Assembly: GCA_035569235.1 (NCBI GenBank) | Contig: DATMND010000412.1 | Span: 1-48,563, forward strand | Length of the DNA stretch: 48,563 nt | DNA from: JAMXLO01 sp035569235 | Lineage (GTDB): Bacteria; Pseudomonadota; Alphaproteobacteria; Acetobacterales; Acetobacteraceae | Direction: 5' to 3' | Part shown: positions 14,940-23,046 of the stretch, in pieces | Layout of the letters: every line of letters starts with the position of its first letter | Position numbering within the stretch: position 1 is the first letter of the stretch | Position numbers and translations under genes: made by a program | The notes under the pieces: generated by a model | The model's input: only the letters and a program-made list of their open reading frames with translations | Database searches by the model: none | What the model was told of the DNA's origin: nothing

Positions 14940-15092
14940 TCAATCCTTTTCGAGCGCTTCTTCCCACGCTTCATCCAGTTCGCGGTCGAAGCCCTGCCGG
15001 ACCAGATCCGGGTTTGCCTCCGCCCACTCCCGATCCAGCCGCTCCTCTTCCTTGAAGAATTCCTCAAGCTCGTACTGCTTCACGGCCCCCAT
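14940..15092 (-). CDS. Small acidic protein, 50 aa
   Basis: The peptide MGAVKQYELEEFFKEEERLD continues into a second Glu/Asp-rich helix (ELDEAWEEALEKD). GAGGAA lies 5 bases before the ATG and the stop is 4 bases before the next gene. Highly acidic small phage proteins sometimes mimic DNA, but nothing more specific can be claimed. Confidence 0.65.
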   Translation of the reverse strand: MGAVKQYELEEFFKEEERLDREWAEANPDLVRQGFDRELDEAWEEALEKD

Positions 15093-15093
15093 A

Positions 15094-15252
15094 TCATTCC
15101 TCGTACCCCGTCAAAAGCACTTCCTCAGGTCCCTCACCGTACCGCTCGCGGCACTCCTCGGCCCACTGGTTGTGGACGTCGGCCAGCTGGCGCAGCGCGC
15201 TCCCGAGCAGGTTGCACTGCTTTACGTATTCGTTGCGATCCCAATTCTTCAT
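15094..15252 (-). CDS. Small hypothetical protein, 52 aa
   Basis: MKNWDRNEYVKQCNLLGSAL starts a mainly helical peptide that ends in an acidic tail (EEVLLTGYEE). The start at 15252 overlaps the upstream stop (ATGA), which selects it over the longer reading frame beginning at 15345. The spacing to the next gene is one base. Function unknown. Confidence 0.65.
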   Translation of the reverse strand: MKNWDRNEYVKQCNLLGSALRQLADVHNQWAEECRERYGEGPEEVLLTGYEE

Positions 15253-15620
15253 GCCACCCTCGATAGCGCCGCGCGCTCCTCGGCGGTGGTCAGACACCAT
15301 GTCCAACACAGCTCGCCGGTGACTTTGCAAATGCGCTTGACGCACTTCCGCACCCAGCCCGCCGCCTCCAGATCGGGCAGCCGCTTGTGACAGACCGGAT
15401 GGCGGATGTTACTCTCCCGCGCCATCTCGCTCGCCGTCAGACTGTGGTCCTTGTCGATCTTGTGCTCCCGCATCCAGGTCAATACGACGCCCTTCTGGCC
15501 GCGCCACTTGCCGCTCTCGACCAGTTTCTCGGCGGCGATGTGGGAGGTGACCGGGTCGCCCTTGCGCGCCAGCGGAATCTCGTCACGCTGCGTGAAATTA
15601 AACTCGCTCTGTTCATCCAT
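15249..15620 (-). CDS. Winged-helix DNA-binding phage protein, 123 aa
   Basis: It has a short N-terminal tail (MDEQSEFNF), then GDPVTSHIAAEKLVESGKW and QKGVVLTWMREHK, then LTASEMARESNIRHPVCH, LPDLEAAGWVRKC and RICKVTGELCWTW. The DP-TS-IAA motif followed by a winged helix is common in phage early clusters. It may regulate transcription or take part in replication; the target is unknown. It overlaps both neighbours by 4-8 bases. Confidence 0.75.
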   Translation of the reverse strand: MDEQSEFNFTQRDEIPLARKGDPVTSHIAAEKLVESGKWRGQKGVVLTWMREHKIDKDHSLTASEMARESNIRHPVCHKRLPDLEAAGWVRKCVKRICKVTGELCWTWCLTTAEERAALSRVA

Positions 15621-15774
15621 TTTTGGTCAACTTCTCCTCTAGCTCCCGGCGGCAGGGAGAGCAGACGAACTGGGAGTCGAACATCTCCGTCGCCGGTACT
15701 TTGTGGCAGCGCTCGCAGCCGTACTCCAGCTCCAGCTCGCGAGCCAAGTTCGGTTCTGGGGGAAGCAGAATCAC
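15613..15774 (-). CDS. Small four-Cys zinc-binding-like protein, GTG start, 53 aa
   Basis: Two Cys pairs, CERC and CSPC, about 20 residues apart suggest a zinc knuckle. An acidic ELELEYG segment lies before and a basic helix (RRELEEKLTKNG) after. GTG at 15774 has TAAGG upstream, placed at the stop of the preceding gene. A longer frame from 15906 would run through the upstream membrane-protein gene, so I reject it. Confidence 0.6.
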   Translation of the reverse strand: MILLPPEPNLARELELEYGCERCHKVPATEMFDSQFVCSPCRRELEEKLTKNG

Positions 15775-15781
15775 GTGCGCC

Positions 15782-15955
15782 TTACTTGATGGGGCCGCCG
15801 AACGCCGCCAGCCCCAGCAGCGCGAATAATACGAACAGCAGAATGTTTCCGCCCCAGCTGCGAACCGGATAAGGCTGGCCGGGCGTATACCCGCTCCAAA
15901 AGCCAAACACCAGCCAGATGACCATCAAGATCCAAAACCATACGGCAAGCGTCAT
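15782..15955 (-). CDS. Small two-helix membrane protein, 57 aa
   Basis: MTLAVWFWILMVIWLVFGFW forms one hydrophobic helix, GYTPGQPYPVRSWG a loop, and NILLFVLFALLGLAAFG a second helix, ending GGPIK. This W-rich two-helix layout with a GG-N-LLxF second helix occurs in many phages and has no assigned role. It is a holin candidate by topology only. GGAGGAG precedes the ATG, which overlaps the upstream stop (ATGA). Confidence 0.7.
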   Translation of the reverse strand: MTLAVWFWILMVIWLVFGFWSGYTPGQPYPVRSWGGNILLFVLFALLGLAAFGGPIK

Positions 15956-16125
15956 ATGCTCTCCTCCATATCCATCTCGAGCGGCAGGACGCCGCCCGGC
16001 TGGTCGGGAAACTTCCAACGAAGGACCGTGAAGCCAGCCATGAATTCGAGGCCCACCTCGGTCGCGCCTCCCAGGATCAGCTTGGTGAGGTAACTCGCTA
16101 GCTCGTCGACGCTGGTCTTCTTCAT
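15952..16125 (-). CDS. Small hypothetical protein, 57 aa
   Basis: MKKTSVDELASYLTKLILGG begins a protein with a beta-like middle (FMAGFTVLRWKFP) and an acidic tail (LEMDMEESI). The start and stop overlap both neighbours as ATGA, so it is part of a coupled operon. Function unknown. Confidence 0.65.
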   Translation of the reverse strand: MKKTSVDELASYLTKLILGGATEVGLEFMAGFTVLRWKFPDQPGGVLPLEMDMEESI

Positions 16126-16526
16126 GACCCCAGCCCCATCTCATCCCAGGCCGCCAGACACGGCACGCAGATCTTCTCCGGCACCGTCGCCGGAAACGCA
16201 TGGCGCGCCACCAGCTTGCGCTTGTCCCGCTTCTGGGTCACCCGCTCTCCGCACCAGCCCACATTGCGCAGGCGCTCCCGCAGGAACGACAGATGCAGCA
16301 GCCCGTGCTTGTCGTGCCCCACCTCCACCTCTAGCGCCGGATGCTCGAGAAGCCACTGGCGCGTATAGGCCCGTTCCTCGGCCAGATAGGCCGCCTCGAT
16401 GCAGTGGAGACACTTCAGCGCGGCCATGCGAGTCGGCAGGCCGCAGACGACACATTTCTTGGAAGGCGCGTACTTGACGTCTTCCGTAATCACGTGGGCT
16501 TGAACTTTCTGGCTGGTTAGTCCCAT
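16122..16526 (-). CDS. Cys-rich protein, probable zinc binding, 134 aa
   Basis: A CVVCG pair (about residues 25-28) and a CLHC pair (39-42) form one potential zinc site. A C-terminal CVPC pair precedes AWDEMGLGS. The middle is helical and basic. It is the promoter-proximal gene of the minus cluster 13594-16526. Function is unknown; nucleic-acid binding is plausible but unproven. Confidence 0.7.
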   Translation of the reverse strand: MGLTSQKVQAHVITEDVKYAPSKKCVVCGLPTRMAALKCLHCIEAAYLAEERAYTRQWLLEHPALEVEVGHDKHGLLHLSFLRERLRNVGWCGERVTQKRDKRKLVARHAFPATVPEKICVPCLAAWDEMGLGS

Positions 16527-16541
16527 ATGCCGACTATCGGA

Positions 16542-16570
16542 AGTCTAGATCTGGCCTGTTGGCAATGCAA
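16542..16570 (-). promoter_or_regulatory. Minus-strand promoter TTGCAT-N17-TAGACT
   Basis: On the minus strand TTGCAT (16570-16565) and TAGACT (16547-16542) are separated by exactly 17 bases. The expected start lies about 9 bases before the ATG at 16526, so the leader would be very short. It would drive the 13594-16526 cluster. Operator copy C lies about 20 bases upstream of its -35. Confidence 0.6.
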
Positions 16571-16591
16571 GCCAATTTACGCAGTCCGATT

Positions 16592-16618
16592 GCAGGTTTG
16601 GTGTAGAATCGAACCTGT
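16592..16618. promoter_or_regulatory. Operator copy C overlapping a TAGAAT -10 box
   Basis: GCAGGT (16592-16597) and ACCTGT (16613-16618) flank a 15-base spacer that contains TAGAAT (16603-16608), a likely -10 for plus-strand transcription toward portal. The left arm is the full ATTGCAGGTTT (16589-16599). Binding here would block that promoter and could also affect the divergent minus promoter at 16542-16570. Confidence 0.65.
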
Positions 16619-16642
16619 AAGTGCGATGACACTGTTTTAGCA

Positions 16643-16679
16643 GGCGGCGGAGCCTATTGTGCTTCCGCCGCCTTTTTTT
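16643..16679 (+). terminator. Terminator/attenuator just before the portal gene
   Basis: GGCGGCGGAGC (16643-16653) pairs with GC-T-TCCGCCGCC (16661-16672, one bulge) and is followed by seven T (16673-16679). It lies between the plus-strand -10 at 16603 and the portal ATG at 16698. A transcript from that promoter would stop after about 65 bases unless read through. Confidence 0.75.
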
Positions 16680-16697
16680 GAGGGGTATGATTGACCC

Positions 16698-19274
16698 ATG
16701 ATTGACCGGCCATTGGTTTCGCCACTTTCCAATGGCCTGGGATCGACCGGCCTTGCCCAGGCCTCAGTGCCGGTTGATCCCAACGCCTTCTCTATCGAAA
16801 ATTCCGATGGCAGTGTGGACGTCTACCTCGAAGGTGCAGGCGAACCGCCGTCGGTGGAAGAATCCGTCGCCAGTGCGCCTTTCGATACGAACCTCGCCGA
16901 GGTGATCCCCGATAACCTGCTCGCGCAGATCTCAAGCGACATCCGCTACGCCATCGACGAGGACAAGCAGGGCCGCCGCGACTGGGAAGACGCGCTCACC
17001 AAGGGCATGGACCTGCTCGGCATCAAGGACGAGCTGCGCACCACGCCCTGGCCCGGGGCCTGCGGCGTCGTGCATCCGATGATCATGGAAGCCAGCGTCC
17101 GGTTTCAGAGCAAATGCATCACGCGCCTGTTTCCGCCCACCGGCCCCGCCACCGCCAAGGTGGTCGGCGAATCCAATCAGGCCAAAATCGCGCAAGCCAA
17201 AAGGGTCAGCGACGACATCAACTTCTGGCTCACCGAAAAGATGCTGGAGTATCGCGACGAGACCGAGCAGCTCCTGTTCGCCATCCCGGTGGACGGCTCG
17301 GCCTTCAAGAAGGTCTACTACGATCCGCTCTTGAAGCGGCCTGTCGCGCAGTACGTGCCCGCCAACGATTTCCTGATGCCCTACGGCTTCCCCAACCTCG
17401 AGACGTGCCCGCGCTACACGCACGTCATGAAGAAGGCCTACGGCGACATCATCGAGCTGCAGCAGATCGGCTTCTACCGCGACGTGACCCTGTTCCGCAA
17501 CGCAACCCTCACCACCGACCGCATCGAGGAGAAGGTCCAGCGGCTGAGCGGCATCGGCCCGAGCTACTCGCGCAACGAGCTGCTGACCCTGTGGGAATGC
17601 ACCACCAACCTCGCCATCGACGGCAGCTCGAAGCCCTACGTCGTCACCATCGACGAGGCCAGTAGCGCGGTGCTCTCGATCTACCGCAACTGGCGCGAAG
17701 GCGACGAGAGCCACGCCAAGGTGCTGAGCTGGGTGCATTACCGCTACGTCCCCTGGAAGGGGGCCTACGGCTTGGGCTTAATCCATTTGATCGGCGGCAT
17801 CGGCCACTCCACGACCAGCATTCTGCGGCAGCTGGTAGACGCGGGCACGTTGAGCAACCTGCCGGGCGGCCTCAAGTCGCGCCAGCTGCGCATCAAGGGC
17901 GACAACGACCCGATCCAGCCCGGAGAATTTCGGGACGTCGACGTGCCCGCCGGAAAGATCCTCGACTCGATTGCATTCCTGCCCTACAAGGAGCCGTCGG
18001 CGGTTTTGTTCCAGCTGCTCCAGATGCTGGTGGAAGAGGGCAAGAGCTTCGCCTCGATTGCCGAGCTGGACATCACCACCAGCGCGCAGAACGCGCCCGT
18101 CGGCACCATCCTCGCGCTCATCGAGCGCGCCACCGAAGTGATCACGGCGGTGCAGGCCCGCATGCATATCGCGCTCGCCCGGGAGCTGAGCCTGATCGCC
18201 GAGATCATCCGCGACCACACCCCGCCCGAGTACGAGTACGACCCGCCGGGCGGCCTGGGCCGCGACATCAAGGTGGCCGACTACAACGAGCTGATCACGG
18301 TCACGCCGGTCTCTGATCCGGCAGCCTCGACCATGGCCCAAAGAGTCATGCAGTATCAGGCCGCGATCCAGCTCAGCTCGCAAGCCCCGCAGCTCTACGA
18401 CCTGCCGCTCCTGCACCGCAGCTGCCTCGAGGTCCTTGGCATCGACAACTCGGCGCAGATCGTGCCCGACAAGACCGCCGCCGAGCCGATGGACCCGGTG
18501 GCCGAGAACATGGCGCTGGTCACTTCGAAGCCGGTCAAGGCCTTCGAGTGGCAGAACCACATGGCGCACATCCAGGTGCATCAGAATTTCCTCAACGACC
18601 CCTCGACCAAATCCGCGCTCGGCCAGAACCCGCTCGGGCCGTCCATCACCCAGGCCATGTGGGCGCACCTCAACGAGCACATGGCCTACGAGTACAGAAG
18701 CCAGATCCAGCAGAAGCTGGGCACGCAGCTGCCGCCTTTGGGCGCGCGCCTACCGGCGGATGCGGAGAACGAGCTATCGGGCCTCGTGCAGGAGGCGAGC
18801 AGCAAGCTGCTCCAGCAGAATCAGGCCGAGGACCAGCAGCAGCAACAACAGCAGCAACAGCAGGACCCGATCCTCGAGCAGCAGAAGGCCGAGCTGCAAC
18901 TGAAACAGCAGGCGCAGCAGTCGAAGCACCAGATCGACACGGCGAAGCTCCAGGTCGAGCAGCAGGCCGTCACCCAGAAGGGCCAGCTCGAAGCCGCCAA
19001 GATCGAGAGCCAGGAGCGGCAGACCATGCTCAAGGTCACCGCCGAAAACACCCGCCACCACGCAAGCGAGATCGCCGACAGTCACCGCCACCACGCGAGC
19101 GAGCACGCCGACACCCTGCGGCATATCATGACCCAGCGCGTCGAGCGCGAGAAGCACCAGCGCAACGCGGATCAGGCCGGGATCGATTCCGTCCTGCGCA
19201 ACCTGCCGAGCGAGGGGCCGGAGACGGCTCCCGCGCCCAACGAAGCGCCGCCGCTGCCGCCCGAGGGAGTGTAG
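16698..19274 (+). CDS. Portal protein, 858 aa
   Basis: The portal forms the dodecameric DNA gate at one capsid vertex. The N-terminal half has DIRYAIDEDKQGRRDWEDAL, TTPWPGACGVVHPMI and FRSK-like FQSKCITRLFPP, with AIPVDGSAFKKVYYDPLLKR and VPANDFLMPYG. This series is diagnostic of large portals of podovirus-like environmental phages. The C-terminal 150 residues are Gln-rich and coiled coil (a QQ run at 18835-18865), then contain HHASEIADSHRHHASEHADT, a His-rich repeat. Length is on the large side. ATG at 16698 has GAGGGG 11-12 bases upstream; an ATG at 16687 gives only a 4-codon peptide. One base separates it from the next gene. Confidence 0.92.
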   Translation: MIDRPLVSPLSNGLGSTGLAQASVPVDPNAFSIENSDGSVDVYLEGAGEPPSVEESVASAPFDTNLAEVIPDNLLAQISSDIRYAIDEDKQGRRDWEDALTKGMDLLGIKDELRTTPWPGACGVVHPMIMEASVRFQSKCITRLFPPTGPATAKVVGESNQAKIAQAKRVSDDINFWLTEKMLEYRDETEQLLFAIPVDGSAFKKVYYDPLLKRPVAQYVPANDFLMPYGFPNLETCPRYTHVMKKAYGDIIELQQIGFYRDVTLFRNATLTTDRIEEKVQRLSGIGPSYSRNELLTLWECTTNLAIDGSSKPYVVTIDEASSAVLSIYRNWREGDESHAKVLSWVHYRYVPWKGAYGLGLIHLIGGIGHSTTSILRQLVDAGTLSNLPGGLKSRQLRIKGDNDPIQPGEFRDVDVPAGKILDSIAFLPYKEPSAVLFQLLQMLVEEGKSFASIAELDITTSAQNAPVGTILALIERATEVITAVQARMHIALARELSLIAEIIRDHTPPEYEYDPPGGLGRDIKVADYNELITVTPVSDPAASTMAQRVMQYQAAIQLSSQAPQLYDLPLLHRSCLEVLGIDNSAQIVPDKTAAEPMDPVAENMALVTSKPVKAFEWQNHMAHIQVHQNFLNDPSTKSALGQNPLGPSITQAMWAHLNEHMAYEYRSQIQQKLGTQLPPLGARLPADAENELSGLVQEASSKLLQQNQAEDQQQQQQQQQQDPILEQQKAELQLKQQAQQSKHQIDTAKLQVEQQAVTQKGQLEAAKIESQERQTMLKVTAENTRHHASEIADSHRHHASEHADTLRHIMTQRVEREKHQRNADQAGIDSVLRNLPSEGPETAPAPNEAPPLPPEGV

Positions 19275-19275
19275 G

Positions 19276-22089
19276 ATGTTTCCCGACGACCCCTTTACCC
19301 AGGGGTTGCGCCGCCGGACACTCGCCAGTCTCCACGTCAACCCCAACGCCGCGAGCGACTGGAACCCCGACGTGCCGCTCGCTATCGACCCGGAGGCCGC
19401 GCACAAGTGGCAGCCCCCTGCGCCGGTGCAACCAGCGCAACCGAAGCCGGTCCAGCCGGACACCAGCTTCAATCCCAACCTGGACCTCCAGCTGGGCTTC
19501 CAGTCGGGCATGGGCGACCTGACCAACATGCTCTACAAGCCAGCCGAGGGTCTCTACGGCGGCAGGGTGGCGGGCGACAAGCCGCTTTCCCAGGCAGTCA
19601 GCGAAGAGGTTGGCCCCGATCCGAATCAGCTGGCGGGCCGCACCCAGCCCTTCCAGCATGCCATGCAGTTCGCCGGGCGCACGCTCCCCGACGTCGCCCG
19701 CTACGGCCTTGCCACCGCAGCTACGGCGGGCGACCCCATTCTGGGTGCAGCCGCCGCCGACGCCCTGAAGGCCGACACGCCCGGGCAGGCCGTCACCAGC
19801 GGCTTGGCCAGCGCCGCCATGACCGGGCTGATGCACAATGTGCCGGAGGCCCTCGCCGAGTACGGGCCGCGACTGGCCAAGGACGCCATCAGCATGCTAC
19901 CCACCCGGGAGGAACTCCAGGCCGCTGGCGAGGCCGCCAACGCCCGGCTCCAGCAGAGCGGTATGTATAGCGGAGCCACCGCTCCCATGGGCAAGTTCCT
20001 CGACCCGGCCACGATTCGCGATATGGCGATCACGAGCGCCTCCTCGCTCGGCAGTGGCGTGTACAGCGCCGCTGAACGGGCCGCCGCCATGTCCCGCCAG
20101 ATTCAGGAGCTGATCCGGCGGCCAGCCCCGGTAGAGGCCGCCGCCGAAGCGCCGGTACGCGACGTGCTGGCCCGCTCGGTCGAGGATCTCGAGCGGCGCA
20201 TTCCAAACGAGCAGCGTGTGGTCTCCACCGATCCGACCAAGCTGATCAACGGCCAGCCGTTCTCCTCTCTCGACATGAACGCGCCCAGCGAAGGCTACCT
20301 GCCGTTCGTTCACCTGGGGGCCGAGGAGGCGAACCACCTCAACGACCGGATGTGGCTGGACTCCATCAAGGAGAGCGAGCTGCCCGGCGGATCGGCGGCG
20401 ATGGAGGCGGTCCGCAGGACCGGCGCGCGCCCGCCGACGGCGGAGTTCCTCCACCGCTCCATGCAACTGCCGCAGCGCGCGCGCTACTGGTATGAACTGT
20501 CGGGCAATTCATTCACCGGCGATCACATTGACATACCGCGCGAGATGCAGCCCGGCTTCATCGACAACGTGGCCGCCACCTCGGGCGGCGCAAAGCCCTA
20601 CACCAACATGAAGCGCGCGCTTGGCACCTACGCGGAGAACCTGCAGAACGTCCCGATCTACACCGACCTGCGCGACCCGGCCAGCGTGCGCAACGCGCTC
20701 AACCCGGAACTGGACCGCCTGGGGACGCACAAGTACCAGAACTTCAGTGGCACCATGCAATACACGAGCGGCCTGGACAACCGGCCCCCCTTGAGCGTGA
20801 ACGACGTCCAGATGGCCGACATATTCGGCATCAAGGGCTCCGACATCGGCAAGAACCCGGCGCTGTACGAGGTGCTGAGCCGGTACACCAACAAGGTGCG
20901 GGACGCGCAGAACGCGCTCATGCCGGAAGGCGGGCAGCCCTGGGAGACGTGGCAGGTCCAGGCCCCCACCTGGGTGCAGAACCGCCTCGACAAAGACCCG
21001 AAATCCACCTACGACGACTACGCCATGGTGCTCCCCAGAATCACCAAGGAGCTGAACGACGCCGGGATCGAGACGCCGGGCGGCAAGATCAGCCTCGAGA
21101 CGATGATGGACCCGCGCTTCCCCAACGTCATGAGCGGCACGCGCGAGAACTTCATGGGGACTCCGGTAGGCACGGTGGAGTTCGCCACGACGAAGACACC
21201 GGCAGGCGCGGCGGCAACCCAGATGCGCTCGCAGCTCGAGCAGTACGACCCCAATATCCCCTGGGTGCGGGACGCCAAGGCGAAGTACGAACAGATCCAG
21301 CGCAACGCCATGACCGACTTCGCCATGCGGCATGGCGACGATCCCAGTCTGGTCAGTCAGCTGATGAGCCACCTCACCGGCCAGAAACTCGACACCTCAC
21401 GCCTGGAGTGGAACGGCTACGGCACCTACGAGGGCGACATCAATCCCAACCTGCGCATCCCCATGGGCGGCACCGGCGGCAAGGGTTTCGTGCAGATGGA
21501 TAAGCCCCAGCGCGAGGCCTTTCTCTCCATCCTGGGCCAGGATCTGAACCAGGACGGCATGGCCGCATCGCACTTCACCACCGTGCCCCACGCCGAAGGC
21601 CCGCCCTCAGCGGATCGCACCTTCTCGGTGTTCATGCGGCGCTACGACAATCAGGTGGACCAGAACGCGATTCAGGAATTCAGCCGCCAGCTCGGCTATC
21701 CCGTCAACGTCTCGCGCACTCCCAATGGCGTCCTGGTGGATGTCAATATCGCTGACAAGGGGGTCGGCCCCACTCTCGAGGCGGTGAGTAACGCCTCCGA
21801 CGCAACCTTTGGCCGCGACGGCAACGTCCATGATCTAGCAGTAGTCCCGCGCGCCTACGACAGCGACTTTGTACATAATAGTAATTACCAGGAGAAAATT
21901 GATGCCCAAAACAAGATTAATAAGCCCGGAAGAAGCGGACGCGCTGGGAATCCCACGTACAACGTCCGTAATCTCAAGCGTATCCGGCAAGCCATCCAGC
22001 GAATCGCCCAAAACCGAGACGCCGAGTTCGCCGAGTGGACACAAGCCGCACAAGCCCGAGCCGCGAAGCTAACCCCACCTCAGCCCTGA
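19276..22089 (+). CDS. Large protein of unknown function, 937 aa, downstream of portal
   Basis: The N-terminal 100 residues are Pro-rich, followed by Gly/Ala helices (YGLATAATAGDPILGAAAAD; TSGLASAAMTGLMHNV) that could associate with membranes. The region from about 330 to 750 looks globular (FVHLGAEEANHLNDRMW; ELSGNSFTGDHIDIP; PWETWQVQAPTWVQNRLD). The last 60 residues are basic. I do not recognise a family. The position immediately after portal and the mixed composition fit a large virion or ejected protein. The ATG is one base after the portal stop. The 3' end contains a separate small frame with a good ribosome-binding site. Confidence 0.75.
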   Translation: MFPDDPFTQGLRRRTLASLHVNPNAASDWNPDVPLAIDPEAAHKWQPPAPVQPAQPKPVQPDTSFNPNLDLQLGFQSGMGDLTNMLYKPAEGLYGGRVAGDKPLSQAVSEEVGPDPNQLAGRTQPFQHAMQFAGRTLPDVARYGLATAATAGDPILGAAAADALKADTPGQAVTSGLASAAMTGLMHNVPEALAEYGPRLAKDAISMLPTREELQAAGEAANARLQQSGMYSGATAPMGKFLDPATIRDMAITSASSLGSGVYSAAERAAAMSRQIQELIRRPAPVEAAAEAPVRDVLARSVEDLERRIPNEQRVVSTDPTKLINGQPFSSLDMNAPSEGYLPFVHLGAEEANHLNDRMWLDSIKESELPGGSAAMEAVRRTGARPPTAEFLHRSMQLPQRARYWYELSGNSFTGDHIDIPREMQPGFIDNVAATSGGAKPYTNMKRALGTYAENLQNVPIYTDLRDPASVRNALNPELDRLGTHKYQNFSGTMQYTSGLDNRPPLSVNDVQMADIFGIKGSDIGKNPALYEVLSRYTNKVRDAQNALMPEGGQPWETWQVQAPTWVQNRLDKDPKSTYDDYAMVLPRITKELNDAGIETPGGKISLETMMDPRFPNVMSGTRENFMGTPVGTVEFATTKTPAGAAATQMRSQLEQYDPNIPWVRDAKAKYEQIQRNAMTDFAMRHGDDPSLVSQLMSHLTGQKLDTSRLEWNGYGTYEGDINPNLRIPMGGTGGKGFVQMDKPQREAFLSILGQDLNQDGMAASHFTTVPHAEGPPSADRTFSVFMRRYDNQVDQNAIQEFSRQLGYPVNVSRTPNGVLVDVNIADKGVGPTLEAVSNASDATFGRDGNVHDLAVVPRAYDSDFVHNSNYQEKIDAQNKINKPGRSGRAGNPTYNVRNLKRIRQAIQRIAQNRDAEFAEWTQAAQARAAKLTPPQP
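21902..22072 (+). CDS. Possible nested small gene, 56 aa
   Basis: Within the 3' end of the 937-aa gene, in another frame, AGGAGA lies 8 bases before an ATG that opens MPKTRLISPEEADALGIPRT and a Ser/Pro/Lys-rich tail. Local base composition turns less GC-rich here. It may be a real overlapping gene or a chance frame with a chance ribosome-binding site. Confidence 0.35.
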   Translation: MPKTRLISPEEADALGIPRTTSVISSVSGKPSSESPKTETPSSPSGHKPHKPEPRS

Positions 22090-22090
22090 T

Positions 22091-22124
22091 GAAAAGTGCG
22101 GGCCGGTTGCGATCACCGGCCCGC
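22091..22124 (-). terminator. Terminator of the structural operon after the major capsid gene
   Basis: On the minus strand GCGGGCCGG pairs perfectly with CCGGCCCGC around a 9-base loop (22098-22124), followed by CACTTTTC. It lies 10 bases beyond the capsid stop and 2-9 bases beyond the convergent 937-aa gene stop. It may also slow plus-strand transcripts, though no U-run follows on that strand. Confidence 0.7.
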
Positions 22125-22134
22125 GCGGCATCGT

Positions 22135-23043
22135 CTACGGTGAGCCGTAGACCCCCAGCGGATCGCTCCAGCCGAACGAGTACCGCTCCCTCGCCTTGTA
22201 ACGAAGGTTCCCCGTATCAAAGTCTGGATCGTCCTTGGTCTGTAACGGAACCCTGACGAAATGTTTCAGACCGTTCGGGATGTCCGTCATGATGTACCAG
22301 CTCTTGGGATCGACCAGCCAATGGTTGACCTTCCAGCCTTCGGGGATCGTCCCGTTGGTCCACAACGCATTCACATCGTTGTCGGCGGTTCCGGGCCGGT
22401 ACTGGCTGCGCAGGACGCGCGTGGCGGTGAAGATCTGCGCCGCCGGGATGACCATCCTGCGCGGCTTGGCCGCGATCAACAGGCCGCGATCATCCAGCCA
22501 GAGCGAGATCGTGGTGGCCGCCGCTTCGAGCGAGGTCTCGTTGAGATCGCTCGGGGTGGACGGCATGTTGGCGTTGTAGGCCCCGCCCATGACCAGCGGA
22601 TGTTGCAAGTTACAGAGACTTACTCCATCACCGCCGGGGAAGGCAGGGTTGAAAGCGTTGTTCAGGATGGCGGCACCCTTGACTTGCTTGGTGTGCGCCA
22701 TCGAGCGCGCCAGCGCCTTGGTGTAGCGCTTCGAGAGACTGTCGTACAGGTTGTCCTCGAAGGCCTCCTCAGTCACCGCGAAACCCATCGCAATGGTTTC
22801 GTGCGTGTATCGCGCGGTGTAGGTCTCCTGCGCATCGTCGTACTGGATAGCCTCGCCCTCGGGTTTTACCGGGGCAGGGCCGAAGCCGGTGACTTTCGTC
22901 TCCTCTTCGAACGACCGCTCGGAGTTCTCCGACACGAAGATGTCTTTGGTCTCGTCGTCGTAGCGGTTGTACTCGAGCCCGAAAAGCGCATTCAAGCCGG
23001 GGACCAGCTCTTTCATCAGTTGTGCTCTGGATATGGCTGGCAT
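22135..23043 (-). CDS. Major capsid protein, 302 aa
   Basis: This HK97-fold-like capsid subunit starts MPAISRAQLMKELVPGLNAL. It has AIQYDDAQETYTARYTHETI, FAVTEEAFEDNLYDSLSKRY, AKALARS-like KALARSMAHTKQVKGAAILN, a P-loop region and GWKVNHWLVDPKSWYIMTD near the end. I recognise this set in podovirus-like capsids. Size is typical for a capsid subunit. It is preceded by the likely scaffold and decoration genes, and GGAGG lies before the ATG. It is the last gene of the long minus operon, directly before the terminator. Confidence 0.92.
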   Translation of the reverse strand: MPAISRAQLMKELVPGLNALFGLEYNRYDDETKDIFVSENSERSFEEETKVTGFGPAPVKPEGEAIQYDDAQETYTARYTHETIAMGFAVTEEAFEDNLYDSLSKRYTKALARSMAHTKQVKGAAILNNAFNPAFPGGDGVSLCNLQHPLVMGGAYNANMPSTPSDLNETSLEAAATTISLWLDDRGLLIAAKPRRMVIPAAQIFTATRVLRSQYRPGTADNDVNALWTNGTIPEGWKVNHWLVDPKSWYIMTDIPNGLKHFVRVPLQTKDDPDFDTGNLRYKARERYSFGWSDPLGVYGSP

Positions 23044-23046
23044 GGC

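Noticed and set aside
18835..18870. CAG/CAA microsatellite as a regulatory or phase-variable repeat
   Set aside because: It encodes a Gln run in a Gln-rich coiled coil of the portal tail; mixed CAG and CAA codons make slippage unlikely.
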